Source: Microglena sp. YARC
Lineage: Eukaryota > Chlorophyta > Chlorophyceae > Chlamydomonadales > Chlamydomonadaceae
Assembly: GCA_022414725.1 (NCBI GenBank)
Contig: CM039464.1
Span: 868,001-932,000, forward strand
DNA length: 64,000 nt
Direction: 5' to 3'
Position 1 is the first letter of the stretch; each line of letters begins with the position of its first letter. Positions 34,690 to 45,325 of this stretch are shown one piece after another. A program made the translations under genes and the position numbers. The notes under the pieces were generated by a model. The model made no database searches, had not been told where the DNA came from, and saw nothing but the letters and a program-made list of their open reading frames with translations.

Positions 34690-34756
34690 TCCCCGGGGGT
34701 CAAAATAACAACTTCCGAACGTGCGGTCAGCCAACTTTATTCCTGCCCCCCCCTCG
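33446..34756. other. Repeat-rich stretch without recognised gene
   Basis: A short (CTAT)n tract near 33795, two copies of a G-run motif (33930-33955 and 34661-34689, the second G29) followed by GGTCC, and a C/A-rich stretch (34270-34360). The CGTACCGCACGTTCG near 33841 is matched inverted by CGAACGTGCGGTC near 34716, so these are fragments of one repeat family. No exon supported. Confidence 0.5.
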
Positions 34757-34925
<169 letters not shown>

Positions 34926-35367
34926 ATAGTTCTATACTTCTATACTTTTAAAGTTTCATTGTCCGTCCGTGCGTCCGGGGCTCAGGGCTTAACTGGCAAT
35001 GGTTCCGCTTATCTGGCAAGCATTTTCCTGCTGATCTGGCTCATTTTCGCCTCAATCGTCGACTGCTGATCTGGCACATTTCCACCCCCACAAACCTCGA
35101 TTTTCATAACACCCGTCAATTATCAATCTCGCTCATTTTCAAACTCAGTCCATGACGAAGCTCATTTCACCTACACTTCCTTGCCTCTACGCTTAGCGCT
35201 ATCTCTGTGCTCCGCGATCTGAAAATGTCTTGACCCCGCCACAATGGGAGCTCCGATTCCTCACCCAAGCAGGTTTTGTCACACGCGACAAGGACAGAGC
35301 TCTAACTGGGCGCGCGTATGGCAGCCAATGGTCGGGAATGCGTGCCCTTCTACCCTCTGCCGGTATC

Positions 35368-35515
35368 CATCCCTAACAATTTCGCGCTGTATGCGGATTG
35401 TTCCCGGAGCTCTGACCGACAGCTGCTTCTACTCGCTGCCGGCACCAATGCTAAACAATTTCGCGCTGTATTCAGATTGTTCCCGCAGCTCTGACTAACA
35501 GCTGCTCCCTGCTTT
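35368..35515. repeat. 78-bp tandem duplication
   Basis: CAATTTCGCGCTGTATnCnGATTGTTCCCG occurs at about 35378 and 35456, with conserved flanks (GAGCTCTGAC / CAGCTCTGAC, ACAGCTGCT). Function unknown. Confidence 0.6.
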
Positions 35516-36340
35516 TCCACCCTACCCTTTAATTCCAGTGCGGGCATAGCTGATACCTGACGGGCTTCGCATTTATTCCTGCAGCGATGTGTGTGCTCTG
35601 AAGGAACCGAGCGACTCTTGGGTTCATCAGTGGGTGGGGTGAGAGAGTACGCTCACGAGATGCTGCGCCCAATATGCTGCCTGGATGCTATTTCCCCTTG
35701 CCCACTCACTTCGGGCAAATATGAAAGGCATCGCATTGATTCCTACAACGCTGTGTTCGTGTTGCAGGAATCAAGCTGCTCTTGGGGAAGGAAGGGGGGG
35801 GGGGGCATACATGCATGGGGGTGGTTGGTAATGATGTTGCATGTACATGTGTGATGTGGCCATCTGGGAATCAAGTGTCCTTGTGATGGGGATGATCATG
35901 GCAACAGTCACGATGACAAGCCACCTAATGTGAAAAGAAAAGAAAAGCAGTACGCCCAGTCGGCGTGAATTAAGGAAATGGGGATGGAAAATGATTGGGT
36001 GGGTGACCCTCAAAAAGTCATTCCATTGTGTGTGGGTGGGGGGGGGGGGAGGGAGGGAAGGGGCCTGCCGTCGGTACGACGGGCACACTGCCCTAGTTGC
36101 TACAGTAGCTCCGAGGAGTCGACAGGCTCAGGGACAGGCTGGTCGCACAAGATACGCCCAACGTCAACGCCATGCTGTCAAGGGTAGGGTTTGTCTTTCG
36201 TCGGACTCGAGTTCGTCGGATTAAGTTGATAGGACCCCTTTCGCCCCCTGTTCGCGACTGCTAAAGTGTTTTTACGGGTCGCTTGCGACTCTCGCTTATG
36301 ACTTGTCTGTCCTTGTTTGCCCATATGCATCGCGTTCTAG

Positions 36341-36553
36341 TCACCTGTGGTAACAGACATACGCCTGGCCATCTGCACCGAGCTTCTCTATGACCATCCA
36401 TGCTGCCACGTCGTTTTGGGCTCTAGAGACCTGCCCCAAGGACAGCAGGGGGTGAAGGTCCTTGTAGAGAGTAAGTCCAGCAGGGCCGGTCGCGTTGAGG
36501 TGCTCCAGATCGATGTGTCGAACACGGAGTCGATGGTCCAGGCTGCAGCCCAG
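36341..36553 (+). CDS. Short-chain dehydrogenase/reductase, N-terminal exon
   Basis: 71 codons between CGTTCTAG|TCA and GCCCAG|GTGAGA. LAICTELLYDHPCCHVVLGS, RDLPQGQQGVKVL and GRVEVLQIDVSNTESMVQAA match the Rossmann start of SDRs of the carbonyl-reductase type: helix A, strand B with the (S/R)RD cofactor-choice motif typical of NADP(H) forms, then the LDVTD strand. The glycine-rich TGxxxGIG is not intact: VTDIRLA stands where GIGLA is expected. Either an upstream exon supplies it or the copy is degenerate. The catalytic YxxxK was not found downstream. Confidence 0.55.
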
Positions 36554-36666
36554 GTGAGATGCATAATCTATCTCCTCTCTCTTGATTATGTGAGGATGGT
36601 TGGAAGTCCCCCAGGAATTGGGGGGGTGGGCTTGTCTTGAGTCAACACTGGCCTGCATATGACAAT

Positions 36667-36712
36667 GTATTGTAATGTAATGCAATGTAATGTAATGTAA
36701 TGTAATGTAATT
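36667..36712. repeat. (TGTAA)n short tandem repeat
   Basis: Runs of AATGTAATGTAATG between the two SDR exons. Confidence 0.8.
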
Positions 36713-36884
36713 GATACCGGGGAATTGTTTGAGGTCGGGTCCTTGGCATCACCATGAAAAGTACACCATGATGCATGGGGAATTTATCTAATTGTTCACA
36801 GCTGTAGCACTTGATGTCATGAACTCACCCTCCAGTCATCTGCATTTCTACTAAGGCTAAACCAAGTTTGAAGCTGAACCTAAG

Positions 36885-36923
36885 CCTCTCTATGGCATTA
36901 TCAACAACGCCAGTGTTGCTTCT
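36885..36923 (+). CDS. SDR, possible second exon (NNA motif)
   Basis: CTAAG|CCTCTCTATGGC opens in phase 0 and reads PLYGIINNASVAS before a GTATCC donor. LYGxxNNAG is the strand-4 stability motif of SDRs, and its phase and order fit the exon at 36341. Short, and the 3' boundary is a guess. Confidence 0.4.
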
Positions 36924-37735
36924 GTATCCCAGACTGCGTCAAGTGGGGCCCTACAGCCATTACAAACAAATAAAAAGCTGCATGTCCCATCTAATGGAAT
37001 CGTACGCACTTGGTTTGGACTTGCAGACACTATGGTGCCAGGCGCTGCTGGTACTGCTGGTACCGGACTTTGTCAAGTGGGGCCCTACAGCCATCACAAA
37101 TAGACGCAACGCTGAATGTCCCATCTAACAGAACCATACAAACTTGTACTGCACTTGCAGGCACTCTGAGGCCAAAAGCTGCTGGTACTGCTGGTACCGG
37201 ACTACATCAAGTGGTGCCCTATAGCCATCACAAACAGACCAACCGCTGCATGTCCCATCTAATGGAACCGTACACACTTAACACCCTTGGTCTGCACTTG
37301 CAGGCACTCTGACGCAAGAAGCTGCTGGTACTGCTGGTACCGGACTGTGTCAAGTGGGGCCCTACAGCCATCACAAACAGACGAAATGCTGCATGTCCCA
37401 TCTAATGGTACCATACACACTTGTACTGCAGTTGCAGGCACTCTGGCACTAAAAGCTTCTGGTACTGCTGGTACTGCTGGTACCGGACTACATCAAGTGG
37501 TGCCCTATAGCCATCACAAACAGACAAAACGCTGCATGTCCCATCTAATGCGACCGTACACACTTTGAATGGACTTGCAGGCACTCTGGCACCAAAAGCT
37601 GCTGGTACTGCTGGTACCGGACTACGTCAAGTGAGGCCCCACAGCCATCGCAAACAGACGAAACGCTGAATGTCCCATCTAATGGTACTGTACACACTTG
37701 CTTTGCACTTGCAGGCAGTCCAGCGCCAAAAGCTA
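36913..37735 (+). repeat. ~134-143-bp tandem repeat carrying 33-nt candidate microexons
   Basis: CAAGTGG (or CAAGTGA) falls at 36940, 37074, 37208, 37351, 37494 and 37628. Every full unit has an acceptor (C)TTGCAG, 33 nt starting GCACTCTG, and a donor G|GTACCGG. Segments: 37027-37059, 37161-37193, 37304-37336, 37438-37479 (one extra GTACTGCTG) and 37581-37613. Each is phase 1 in and phase 1 out, adding 11 residues (GTLAPKAAGTA type), and the next large exon at 37715 has the same acceptor and phase. Real splicing is unproven. Confidence 0.55.
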
Positions 37736-38611
37736 CTGGTAATGGCGCTGGGAGAGGGAGCAGGTTGCTGTCCTCTCTAATGACTAGGCAAGCTGATCGA
37801 GGGGCGGCAGTTCGGCAGGGCCCCTTACTTCCTGCTGCCCCCACCCCACCTGGGCAAAATGGTGTGGCACAGCCCCTCCCAGAGGCGTCTGTACCTGCAT
37901 ATGTACCTGCACCTGCGCCAGCAGCCGTTAATGCGATGCGTCCACCCATAGCAGTTGCAATAGCAGACCCACATGAGAAGCTTGCCCCACCACAGGCAGC
38001 TAACACCTAGTCCAGCACCTCGGGTGACGTGCATCATGCAATGAGTTCACCCATAGCAGCTCCAGCCCCACCTAAGAAGCTTGCCACCCCTCAGGCACAT
38101 GCTACAAATCCCAGTACCTCGGGTGACGTGCAGGCAGACAGCCCTTTGCCTCCACCACCTGCATATTTACCTGCACCTGCACCGGCAGCCATCAATGGGA
38201 TGCTTCCACCCATAGCAGCTGCAATAGCAAACCCACCAAAGAAGCTTGCCACCCCTCAGGCACATGCCACAAAGCCCAGTACCTCGGGTGAGGTACGGGT
38301 AGACAGCCCTACGCCTCCTCTGCTTGCACTGCAGCGGTCACACAGCCTCAGAGGTGGCAGCTGTGACAGTTACTCATTTGGCCCTCCTAAATCTGGGAGG
38401 GCGGGAACCAATACAGCTGGGGCTACCGCAAGCACCAGGCCGGCGACCGAGAAGCCAGCTAGTGCTGCCTCCGACAGCAGGTGGGCGCTGTCCTCTGATG
38501 TAGGAGTGCTGCAGCAGGAGGTGCAACAACTGCGCCAGTCTCTAGATGTGGCGCATAAGAACAATGCCACGCTGGTCGAGGAGCGCACTAAACGGGACAG
38601 GATTTCTCAAG
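37715..38611 (+). CDS. Pro/Ala-rich coiled-coil protein, exon A (with in-frame stop)
   Basis: Acceptor CTTGCAG|GC at 37714, donor CTCAAG|GTAGGG at 38611, phase 1 both ends. Contains repeats of PAYLPAPAPAAINGMLPPIA and KKLATPQAHAT, a Ser/Ala linker, then a coiled coil (SDVGVLQQEVQQLRQSLDVA). The frame is open except for one TAG at 38008-38010, where the homologous place in the next repeat is a sense codon (AAT). So this is a pseudogene, a sequencing error or an allele. Function not recognised. A VQQLRQSLD echo is present at 39822. Confidence 0.5.
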
Positions 38612-38639
38612 GTAGGGGGCACTGTTGGTGCTATATATG

Positions 38640-39800
38640 TGATACTTAATATGGATAGATGGATGGATGTGAATATGGAAAGATCAATGAATGGATAGAT
38701 GGATGTGTGTGTATGGATAGATGGATGTGTGTGTATGGATAGATGGTTGTGTATATGGATATATCAATGGATGGATAGATGGATTTGTGTATGGATAGAT
38801 CAATGGACGGATGTATGTATTTGAGTGGATGGATAGATCAATTGATGAATAAATATATTTGTATATTGATAGATGAATGGATGGATATATGGATGTGTGT
38901 GGATGGATAGATCAATGGATGGGTTATAGATTTGTATATGGAAAGATGGATGTGTGTATGGTTAAATAAATGGGTGGGTGGTTGGATGTGTGTGCATGGA
39001 TAGATCAATGGATGGGTGTATAGATTTGTATATGGATAGTTGAATGGGTGTATGTATATATCAATGGGTGGGTGGGTGGATGTGTGTGGATGGATATCTC
39101 AATGGATGGATAGATGGATGTGTGTGGATGGATAGATCAATGGATGGATAGATGGATGTGTGTGGATGGATAGATTAATGAATGGATAGATCGATGTGTG
39201 TATGGATAAAAATATGGATGTGTGTGGATGGATAGATCAATGGACGGATAGATGGATGTGTATATGAATAGATCAATGGATATATAAATAGATGTGTGTT
39301 TATCGATAGATCAATGGATGGATAGATGAATTTGTGTATGAATAGATCAAGGGATGGATACATAGATTTGTAAATGGATAGATCAATGGATGGATATATG
39401 GATGTGTATATGGATAGATCAATGGATGGATAGATGGATGTGTGTGGATGGGTAGATCAATGGATGGATATACAGATTTGTATATGGATAGATAAATGGA
39501 TGGATACATACATTTGTAAATGGATAGATCAATAGATGGATTCATAGATTTGTAAATGGATAGATAAATGGATGGATACATAGATTTGTAAATGGATAGA
39601 TAAATAGATAAATTCATAGATTTGTAAATGGATAGATAAATGGATGGATACATAGATTTGTAAATGGATAGATCAATAGATGGATTCATAGATTTGTAAA
39701 TGGATAGATAAATGGATGGATACATAGATTTGTATATGGATAGATCAATGGACGGATAGATGGATGTGTATATGGATAGATCGATAGGTGGGTAGTTATA
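38640..39800. repeat. GATGGATAGATCAAT-type complex minisatellite
   Basis: More than 1.1 kb of interlocking ATGGATAGAT, GGATGTGTGT and AATGGATGGATA words within the intron between exons A and B. Minus-strand frames of YPSIDLSIYKS type are its shadow. Confidence 0.85.
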
Positions 39801-40423
39801 CATGTACGTATGCATGTGGGTGCAGCAGCTGCGCCAGTCTCTGGATGACCCACTCGATGCCATGTATCATACAATGCAACAACAGCCAACAAATGGTTCA
39901 CTCATGAAAGGGATGCACCCCCCACCTCCAATAGGTGGGGGTCACTCACATGGATGGGTGGGGGACACAATTTTGATGTATCTGTGTGTATGTACGTGTT
40001 TATATGTGTGTACATGGATGCACACATGTACGTATACATATAAATATACATATTGGGCAATTTAGAGTTGTATATGTTAATATATGCACATATATACATA
40101 CACATATATGTTATCCCTGCCTATCAATATATCTGTGTCTTATGTCTGTTCAAGTCCAGGGGTGGGTAGATATGAAAATGGGGCTTGCCTAACCTGAACA
40201 ATCTGATTTCTCTAATCCATACCTTCTTTCTTCAGCTACGAGGAGTAGCTTCTAGTCAGCTCCCCTGACTGGCTAGTCAGCCAAACCTGATGCAACCTAA
40301 TGCACCTTGAAGCTGACACAACCAGCTTTCCTGTACTGTTGACATGTTGGGGCTTGGCCCAGTGGCTGGCAATGGGAGCTGCCTAGACGGTGCTTTTTGT
40401 AGCTGAAAAGCTGCTGCTCGTAG

Positions 40424-40548
40424 CTGAAACAAAAAACTATGCTGTTATCTCATTCCTCTACTTCTCCATCTCCATGGTCTGCGAGACACTCTCCAGTGTT
40501 TGTGGAGATCTAGAGCGTGCTATTAAGCTGGAACATTACCTCCAGGAG
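40424..40548 (+). CDS. Same gene, exon B
   Basis: From CTCGTAG|CT to CAGGAG|GTAAGT. Entry phase 1 matches the exit phase of exon A (G+CT gives Ala), and the exit is phase 0 into exon C. Reads ETKNYAVISFLYFSISMVCE and TLSSVCGDLERAIKLEHYLQE: a hydrophobic start and an amphipathic, probably helical end. Confidence 0.45.
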
Positions 40549-40689
40549 GTAAGTAGGTGATACGCTCAGCTTGCTACATATACCGTGATGTAATACACAT
40601 GTTATTACAGGTGTGCTATTATATATTTATATGATAGGTAAACGTTACTATGTGATAGATAGATGTTATTGTTTGGTAGCTAGATGTTA

Positions 40690-40719
40690 CTATGTGATAC
40701 ATAGATAGTTAGATAGATG

Positions 40720-40766
<47 letters not shown>

Positions 40767-40767
40767 G

Positions 40768-40802
<35 letters not shown>

Positions 40803-40811
40803 GGATAGATG

Positions 40812-40846
<35 letters not shown>

Positions 40847-40847
40847 G

Positions 40848-40887
<40 letters not shown>

Positions 40888-40890
40888 TAT
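40690..40890. repeat. (TAGA)n microsatellite
   Basis: About 45 GATA/TAGA units with occasional GATGGATA interruptions, in the intron between exons B and C. Confidence 0.9.
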
Positions 40891-40959
40891 GTCCTTATTC
40901 TTATTCTTCTATGTATTACACCGAGTGATTCATTGAGCCAAGCTTTGTTTTACCCATGA

Positions 40960-41700
40960 GGGAAGAAGCCTGATTTTTTGCAGATATGATCATATGGGCC
41001 TAGCCTAGCTTAAAAACATAAGGTGACAAGCCCGAAGCCTTTGTTTTGCGCATGTTTGTATGTATGTTACAGTCCAGGGGTAGGCCAAATAGGCTAAAGG
41101 GACGTGTCCAACCTTAAAGGACGGCCTTCAAAAGAAAAGGCACTGATGAACTGAGCCCCAAACAATCGTTTTACCGACGGGTGCCCTGAGTTTGTGCTAC
41201 AGTGATAATTTAATTCGCGCGCGCATGAGCAAAGGAGTCTGGTTTGATGGAGATATCATAATATCTGCATAGCTCTAAAACATAAGGTTATATAACATAA
41301 GGTAACATGTGCCAAGCTTTGTTTCACACATGAGGGAAGAAGCCTGATTTGTTTCAGATGCGATAACATGGGCATAGCTTAAAAACATAAGGTGACAAGC
41401 CCGATTTTGCTACAGAAACCGTGGTGTTATTTGTACTGGATGATAACATGGGCCCAGCTTTATATTAAACGCGAGGTAAGAAGCCTGATTTGATGCAGAT
41501 ATGAGGAATGCGGGCCCAGATTTTATCATATGGGCCCTATTTTGTAAAAAACAAGAGGTGATATGCCCAATAGTGCTACGTACGTTAACCGAGGTGTTTA
41601 TGTTCACTGAATCATAATATGGGCCCAGCCAGGCCCAGCTTTGTATTAAACAAGAGGTAATAAGCCTGATTTGATGCAGGTATGAGGAATGTGGGCCCAA
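40960..41700. repeat. Degenerate tandem repeat AAGCCTGATTT...
   Basis: AAGCCTGATTTnnTGCAGATnTGA followed by TATGGGCC-type words recurs near 40968, 41340, 41481 and 41664. An introner-like element (41055-41220) is inserted in it. Confidence 0.6.
41055..41220 (+). mobile_element. Introner/SINE-like repeat, copy C, 166 bp, 7-bp TSD
   Basis: Starts TTTGTATGTATGTTACAGTC, includes CCAGGGGTAGGCC, CACTGATGAACTGAGCCCC and CCCTGAGTTTGTGCTACAG, and ends TTTAATTCGC. Flanked by GCGCATG at 41048-41054 and again at 41221-41227. No internal coding frame. Intronic if the exon A-C gene is real. Confidence 0.65.
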
Positions 41701-41724
41701 AATGGTGGTACGTTGCTTCTAGGT

Positions 41725-42057
41725 AGCTTCCAGGTAGATTCCCTCCCAGTTTCTTCTATGGAGCTACAAGGAAGCTGACTGGGTTGTCCTACCCTGCAGC
41801 TGACTGCCATATTTTCAAAAGATTTGTCTCTCCCTCCCAGTATCCTCTATGGAGCAACAGGGAAGCTGACTGGGTTGTCCTATTTATACCTTGCGGGTGA
41901 CTGCCCTATTTTCAAAAGATTTGGCTCTTCACATATCATTTTACAACTTGTTACAGAATAGTGGACGGTCACCGGTCAGTACGATGCGATGATGCCTATC
42001 CATGCAGTACAGATATGACATATGGGTCTAATAATGACGGGTTGTCCTACCCTGCAG
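41725..42057. repeat. Tandem duplication around the exon C acceptor
   Basis: GAAGCTGACTGGGTTGTCCT followed by CCTGCAG or a variant occurs at about 41770 and 41861, and its last part again at 42040 as the working acceptor. The first copy reads CTGCAGCTGACTGCC; the second has lost the AG. Confidence 0.6.
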
Positions 42058-43363
42058 GTGACTGACCTAAACCGTGAGCAGCTGCAGAGTAAGGATAAGC
42101 AGCAGCAGGAGTTACTCAACCAGGCACAGCGTTACGGGGCGTCAAGAGGAGAGGGAGGAGACATGGAGGTGGAGCGGCTAGCAGGGGAACAACAGGGGGG
42201 GGGAGAGGATGCCCAGGATGGGCAGCAGCCACACCATGCAACAGCAACCGCAGCAGCAATAGACAGCAGCGAGCAGCAGCAACATCAAGGGCTGATGAGT
42301 CAAGCTCCGAACTCCCCAGATCCCCGTTGGCAGCAGTCACAAGGGCAGCAGCAGGGGGGGGAGAAACAGGCTGGGCGGTCTGCCCAGGCTGATGCCTCCA
42401 TGGCAAGCCAGCCTGTCCATGCTACCAGATCAAACCCAGGAGGAGCCAAGGGAGCCACTTCCATAGCCAGCCAGCATGTCCATGCTACCAGATCAAACCC
42501 AGGAGGAGCCAAGGGAGCCACTTCCATAGCCAACCAGCATGTCCATGGTACCAGATCAAACCTAGGTGTAGCCCAAGGGAAAACTGCCATAGCCAGCCAG
42601 CATGTCCATGCTACCAGATCAAACTCAAGAGGAGGCCAGGGGAAAAGTAACATGGCCAGCCAGCATGTCCATGCTACCATTGTAAACCCAGCTGGAGGCC
42701 ACGGAGCTACAGCCATGGCCAGCGGGTTTGCCCACAGTGTCAGTGTAAACCCAGGAGGAGCACATGGAGCCACCACCCTGGGGGATAGCGCCACTCCTGC
42801 AATGGGCGAGGCCCCTGTGGAGGCCAGAGCAGCCGTGACTCATGTGCAGGAGGGAGTCTCTCTGAGGGGGGGCCTAGGACATCATGTGCAGGAGGGAGTC
42901 TCTCAAATGGGGGGCCTGGGACAACATGTTCTGGAGGGAGTCTCTCAGAGGGGGGGCCTAGGACAACATAAAGCATCCCCCACTGGTGCCCCAGGGGTAA
43001 GGACTTTCCCTGGGCCCAGATCTGGCGGTCAGGCCCCCCCAAAAGGTCCTGCCGTTGAGCGCCAGGCTGGAGCTGCTGCTCCTGGTGTGGTCAGCCCTAC
43101 TAGTGGTTCTGGTTGTACAGGGACTGCTCCTGCTAGTGCTGCCTGGCAGTGGTGTTGGCCGCAATGACGGTCGTCCTGGTGGTGGTTCAGGTGGTGGTGG
43201 TGCTCCTGGTAGTGGTAATGGTAGTGGTGGTGGTGGAGTGGGACCTCAAACAGGGCAAGCACATTCAGAGGTGGATGCCAACGCAGACTTAGTCAGGCAG
43301 AGACACTTGCGTCAGGTGCAGCTGCTGATTCAGAGGTGTCGTGCAATGAAATCTGTACCGTGA
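42058..43363 (+). CDS. Same gene, exon C: coiled coil plus 20-residue and 14-residue repeats
   Basis: Phase-0 acceptor CCCTGCAG|GTGACTGAC. Gln-rich coiled coil (VTDLNREQLQSKDKQQQELL), then six 20-residue repeats (HVHATRSNPGGAKGATSIA type, 60 bp each, 42416-42775), then three 14-residue repeats (HVQEGVSQRGGLGQ, 42840-42970). This frame stops at TGA 43165-43167. An overlapping frame continues with GVGRNDGRPGGGSGGGG and ends HLRQVQLLIQRCRAMKSVP at 43363, looking like the true C-terminus. A one-base indel or a short intron before about 43140 would join them, and a C7A4 run near 43036 is one candidate site. Low-complexity secreted or structural protein is a guess. Confidence 0.5.
42409..42780 (+). 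repeat. 60-bp coding tandem repeat, 6 copies
   Basis: TCCATGCTACCAGATCAAAC recurs at 60-bp steps from about 42416. Later copies diverge (GTAAACCCAGCTGGAGGCC). All stay in frame. Confidence 0.85.
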
Positions 43364-45325
43364 TGCTGCACTGTTTATAGTGAATGCAGCGAAATAGGGA
43401 TACAGTGTCACCAGAGGTGTTGGTGAACCTCACATGGGGTGCCCAGTCTTTATCCTCTGGGCCACAGGATTTACCATTTTGTATTATTTATATTATTATA
43501 TTATTTATATTATTTATTTAGTTTTATATTTATTGATCCTAGAGGTGCAATCTTGGTGTTCAGCCATGTCATCAGGGTCCAGTAGACCTGGGCAACCTGT
43601 TACATCTGGTGGTCCATCATACCCAACATAGACAGTCCGGAATTGTGCCTTTCTCGGTGCAGCTGCTGATGCAGAGGAGTGAAACAATGCAACATGCACC
43701 GTGGAACCTGTCGGCTAGAGGCTACTAGCCATTGTACCCATGCCAGTCAGTTGTACTGCTGGCGTGTACTGCTCCTCAGATGCTCTGCTACTTGTTTGTG
43801 GAGCATTAATCTCTGAGTTATCTTAGCACTTGTAATATACAGTGAGCACCTACCAAGTCCCTGGAGTCCCTCGAGAAGCAGACTACAAAAGCTGAGGAGG
43901 AGTGGTGGAAATAAATGTTTTAAATCGGGCTGCACGATGCCCAGGTGTAACATTTGGGAAGGTAGAAAAGTTAAAAACTGGGCTGCACGATGCCCAGGTG
44001 TAAAATTTGGGCATTGAAAACGTTTACAATCGGGCTGAGTTTTGGGCCTGACCGATCCTCGTATCGTGGACATCGGCTGAAAGAAACCTGCACCAGGATG
44101 CTGTACTTGATCAATAGGGACCGGCATATCATATGATGTTGACCAGAGGCGAGTATGATGTCATAAAAATGTCGTCATATGATATTGTACATAAATGGTC
44201 ACTTTAGCCTAGCCAGATTGCGGGCATCATATGATATCATCTTGCCGTTCCCTATTTATATCTTATCATACGGTATTGCCGTTCCCTATTTATAGCACAC
44301 ATCAACTCAATTTGTCATATAGGTGTTGTAGGAGGATGGGTTTGTTGCAGTCCTCGGATGGCCTGAGACGCGAAAAAGGGTGTTGATGTCATATAAATGC
44401 ATAAGGTATCATGCAAAGGAGGGTGGACGGCTGGTATCATACCAATGCATAATGATGTATGTGAATGATATTATACACATTTTAGGAAATTTGAGTTGAT
44501 AAGTGGCAGTGAGTCTACTAGTTGGGCTGCTCACAGTCTCCCACTCGTTGGAAGTCCCCCCATGCGATAATCATGGTAATAAGATTGGATTGTTGCATAG
44601 TTTCAGCCAACTCTTGCCTGCTCACAGTCTACTTATAGCTGGAATGATGTTCCTCCGTTTGATACCCACGGAACCCTACCAGGAGCACACCAGGCAGATT
44701 CGGGCCCATGGATTTGATTGTTACACAGTCATTCAGCCAATCCAAGGTTAAGTGCCTTCCAATTCCAATTCCAAGCCCCCCCCCCCCCCCCCCCCCCCCC
44801 CCCGTGCTATACCCTCGGAAACCAGGGTACAAACTAAGCAAATTATATATAGAGTTTAAAGGTTTACGTCCATGGGTGCTAGAAGCACTAAAACATCCAC
44901 CTCCTTGGATAAGAATCGGGGCTGCTGAGGGGAACTCCAAGATCTGCATCTTCAGATGCACCCAGTTACAATATAGCAACTGAGAGGCAACATTAATTTC
45001 TAAACATGAGTCAGACTCAACAGACCCTGCAAGAAAGAAACAGACCCAGTGGATACATGTATGGGTTACAACGGACTTCCGAGACTCATATAAGGTTCCG
45101 GAATTCAATACCAGCATCTTGAAATGCTGGTATTGACCTCCGAGACTACATGTAAGGTTCCGGAATTCAATACCAGCATCTTGAGATGCTGGTATTGAAT
45201 TCCGCTGGTGACATTTCCCCCAATACAAAAAACTCCTCAGTTGTGAGCGTTGCTATTCTATTTTTGGGCTACGCGTGGCACTTTCTAGACAGACTTTGTT
45301 CTCCACCTTTGGGCACAATCTGGAG
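43364..45325. other. Intergenic, repeats only
   Basis: GGGCTGCACGATGCCCAGGT repeats about 53 bp apart (43930-44035), GCCGTTCCCTATTTAT twice (about 44243 and 44278), a C34 run (44770-44803), and a hairpin pair at 45105-45204. I see no supported exon. The long minus-strand frame at 44629-45228 crosses the C run and hairpins and is not convincing. Confidence 0.5.
45161..45204. repeat. 21-bp perfect hairpin, tandemly duplicated
   Basis: CGGAATTCAATACCAGCATC-T, a 2-nt centre (TG), then the exact complement. An imperfect sister with a 13-bp stem lies at 45105-45136, preceded by the same CTCCGAGACT...AAGGTTC lead. Could be a MITE remnant or a foldback RNA source. Confidence 0.75.

Noticed and set aside
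39300..39863. Minus-strand frame of YPSIDLSIYKS repeats
   Set aside because: Translation of the GGATGGATAGAT minisatellite; no start context, no splice logic and no unrelated sequence inside.
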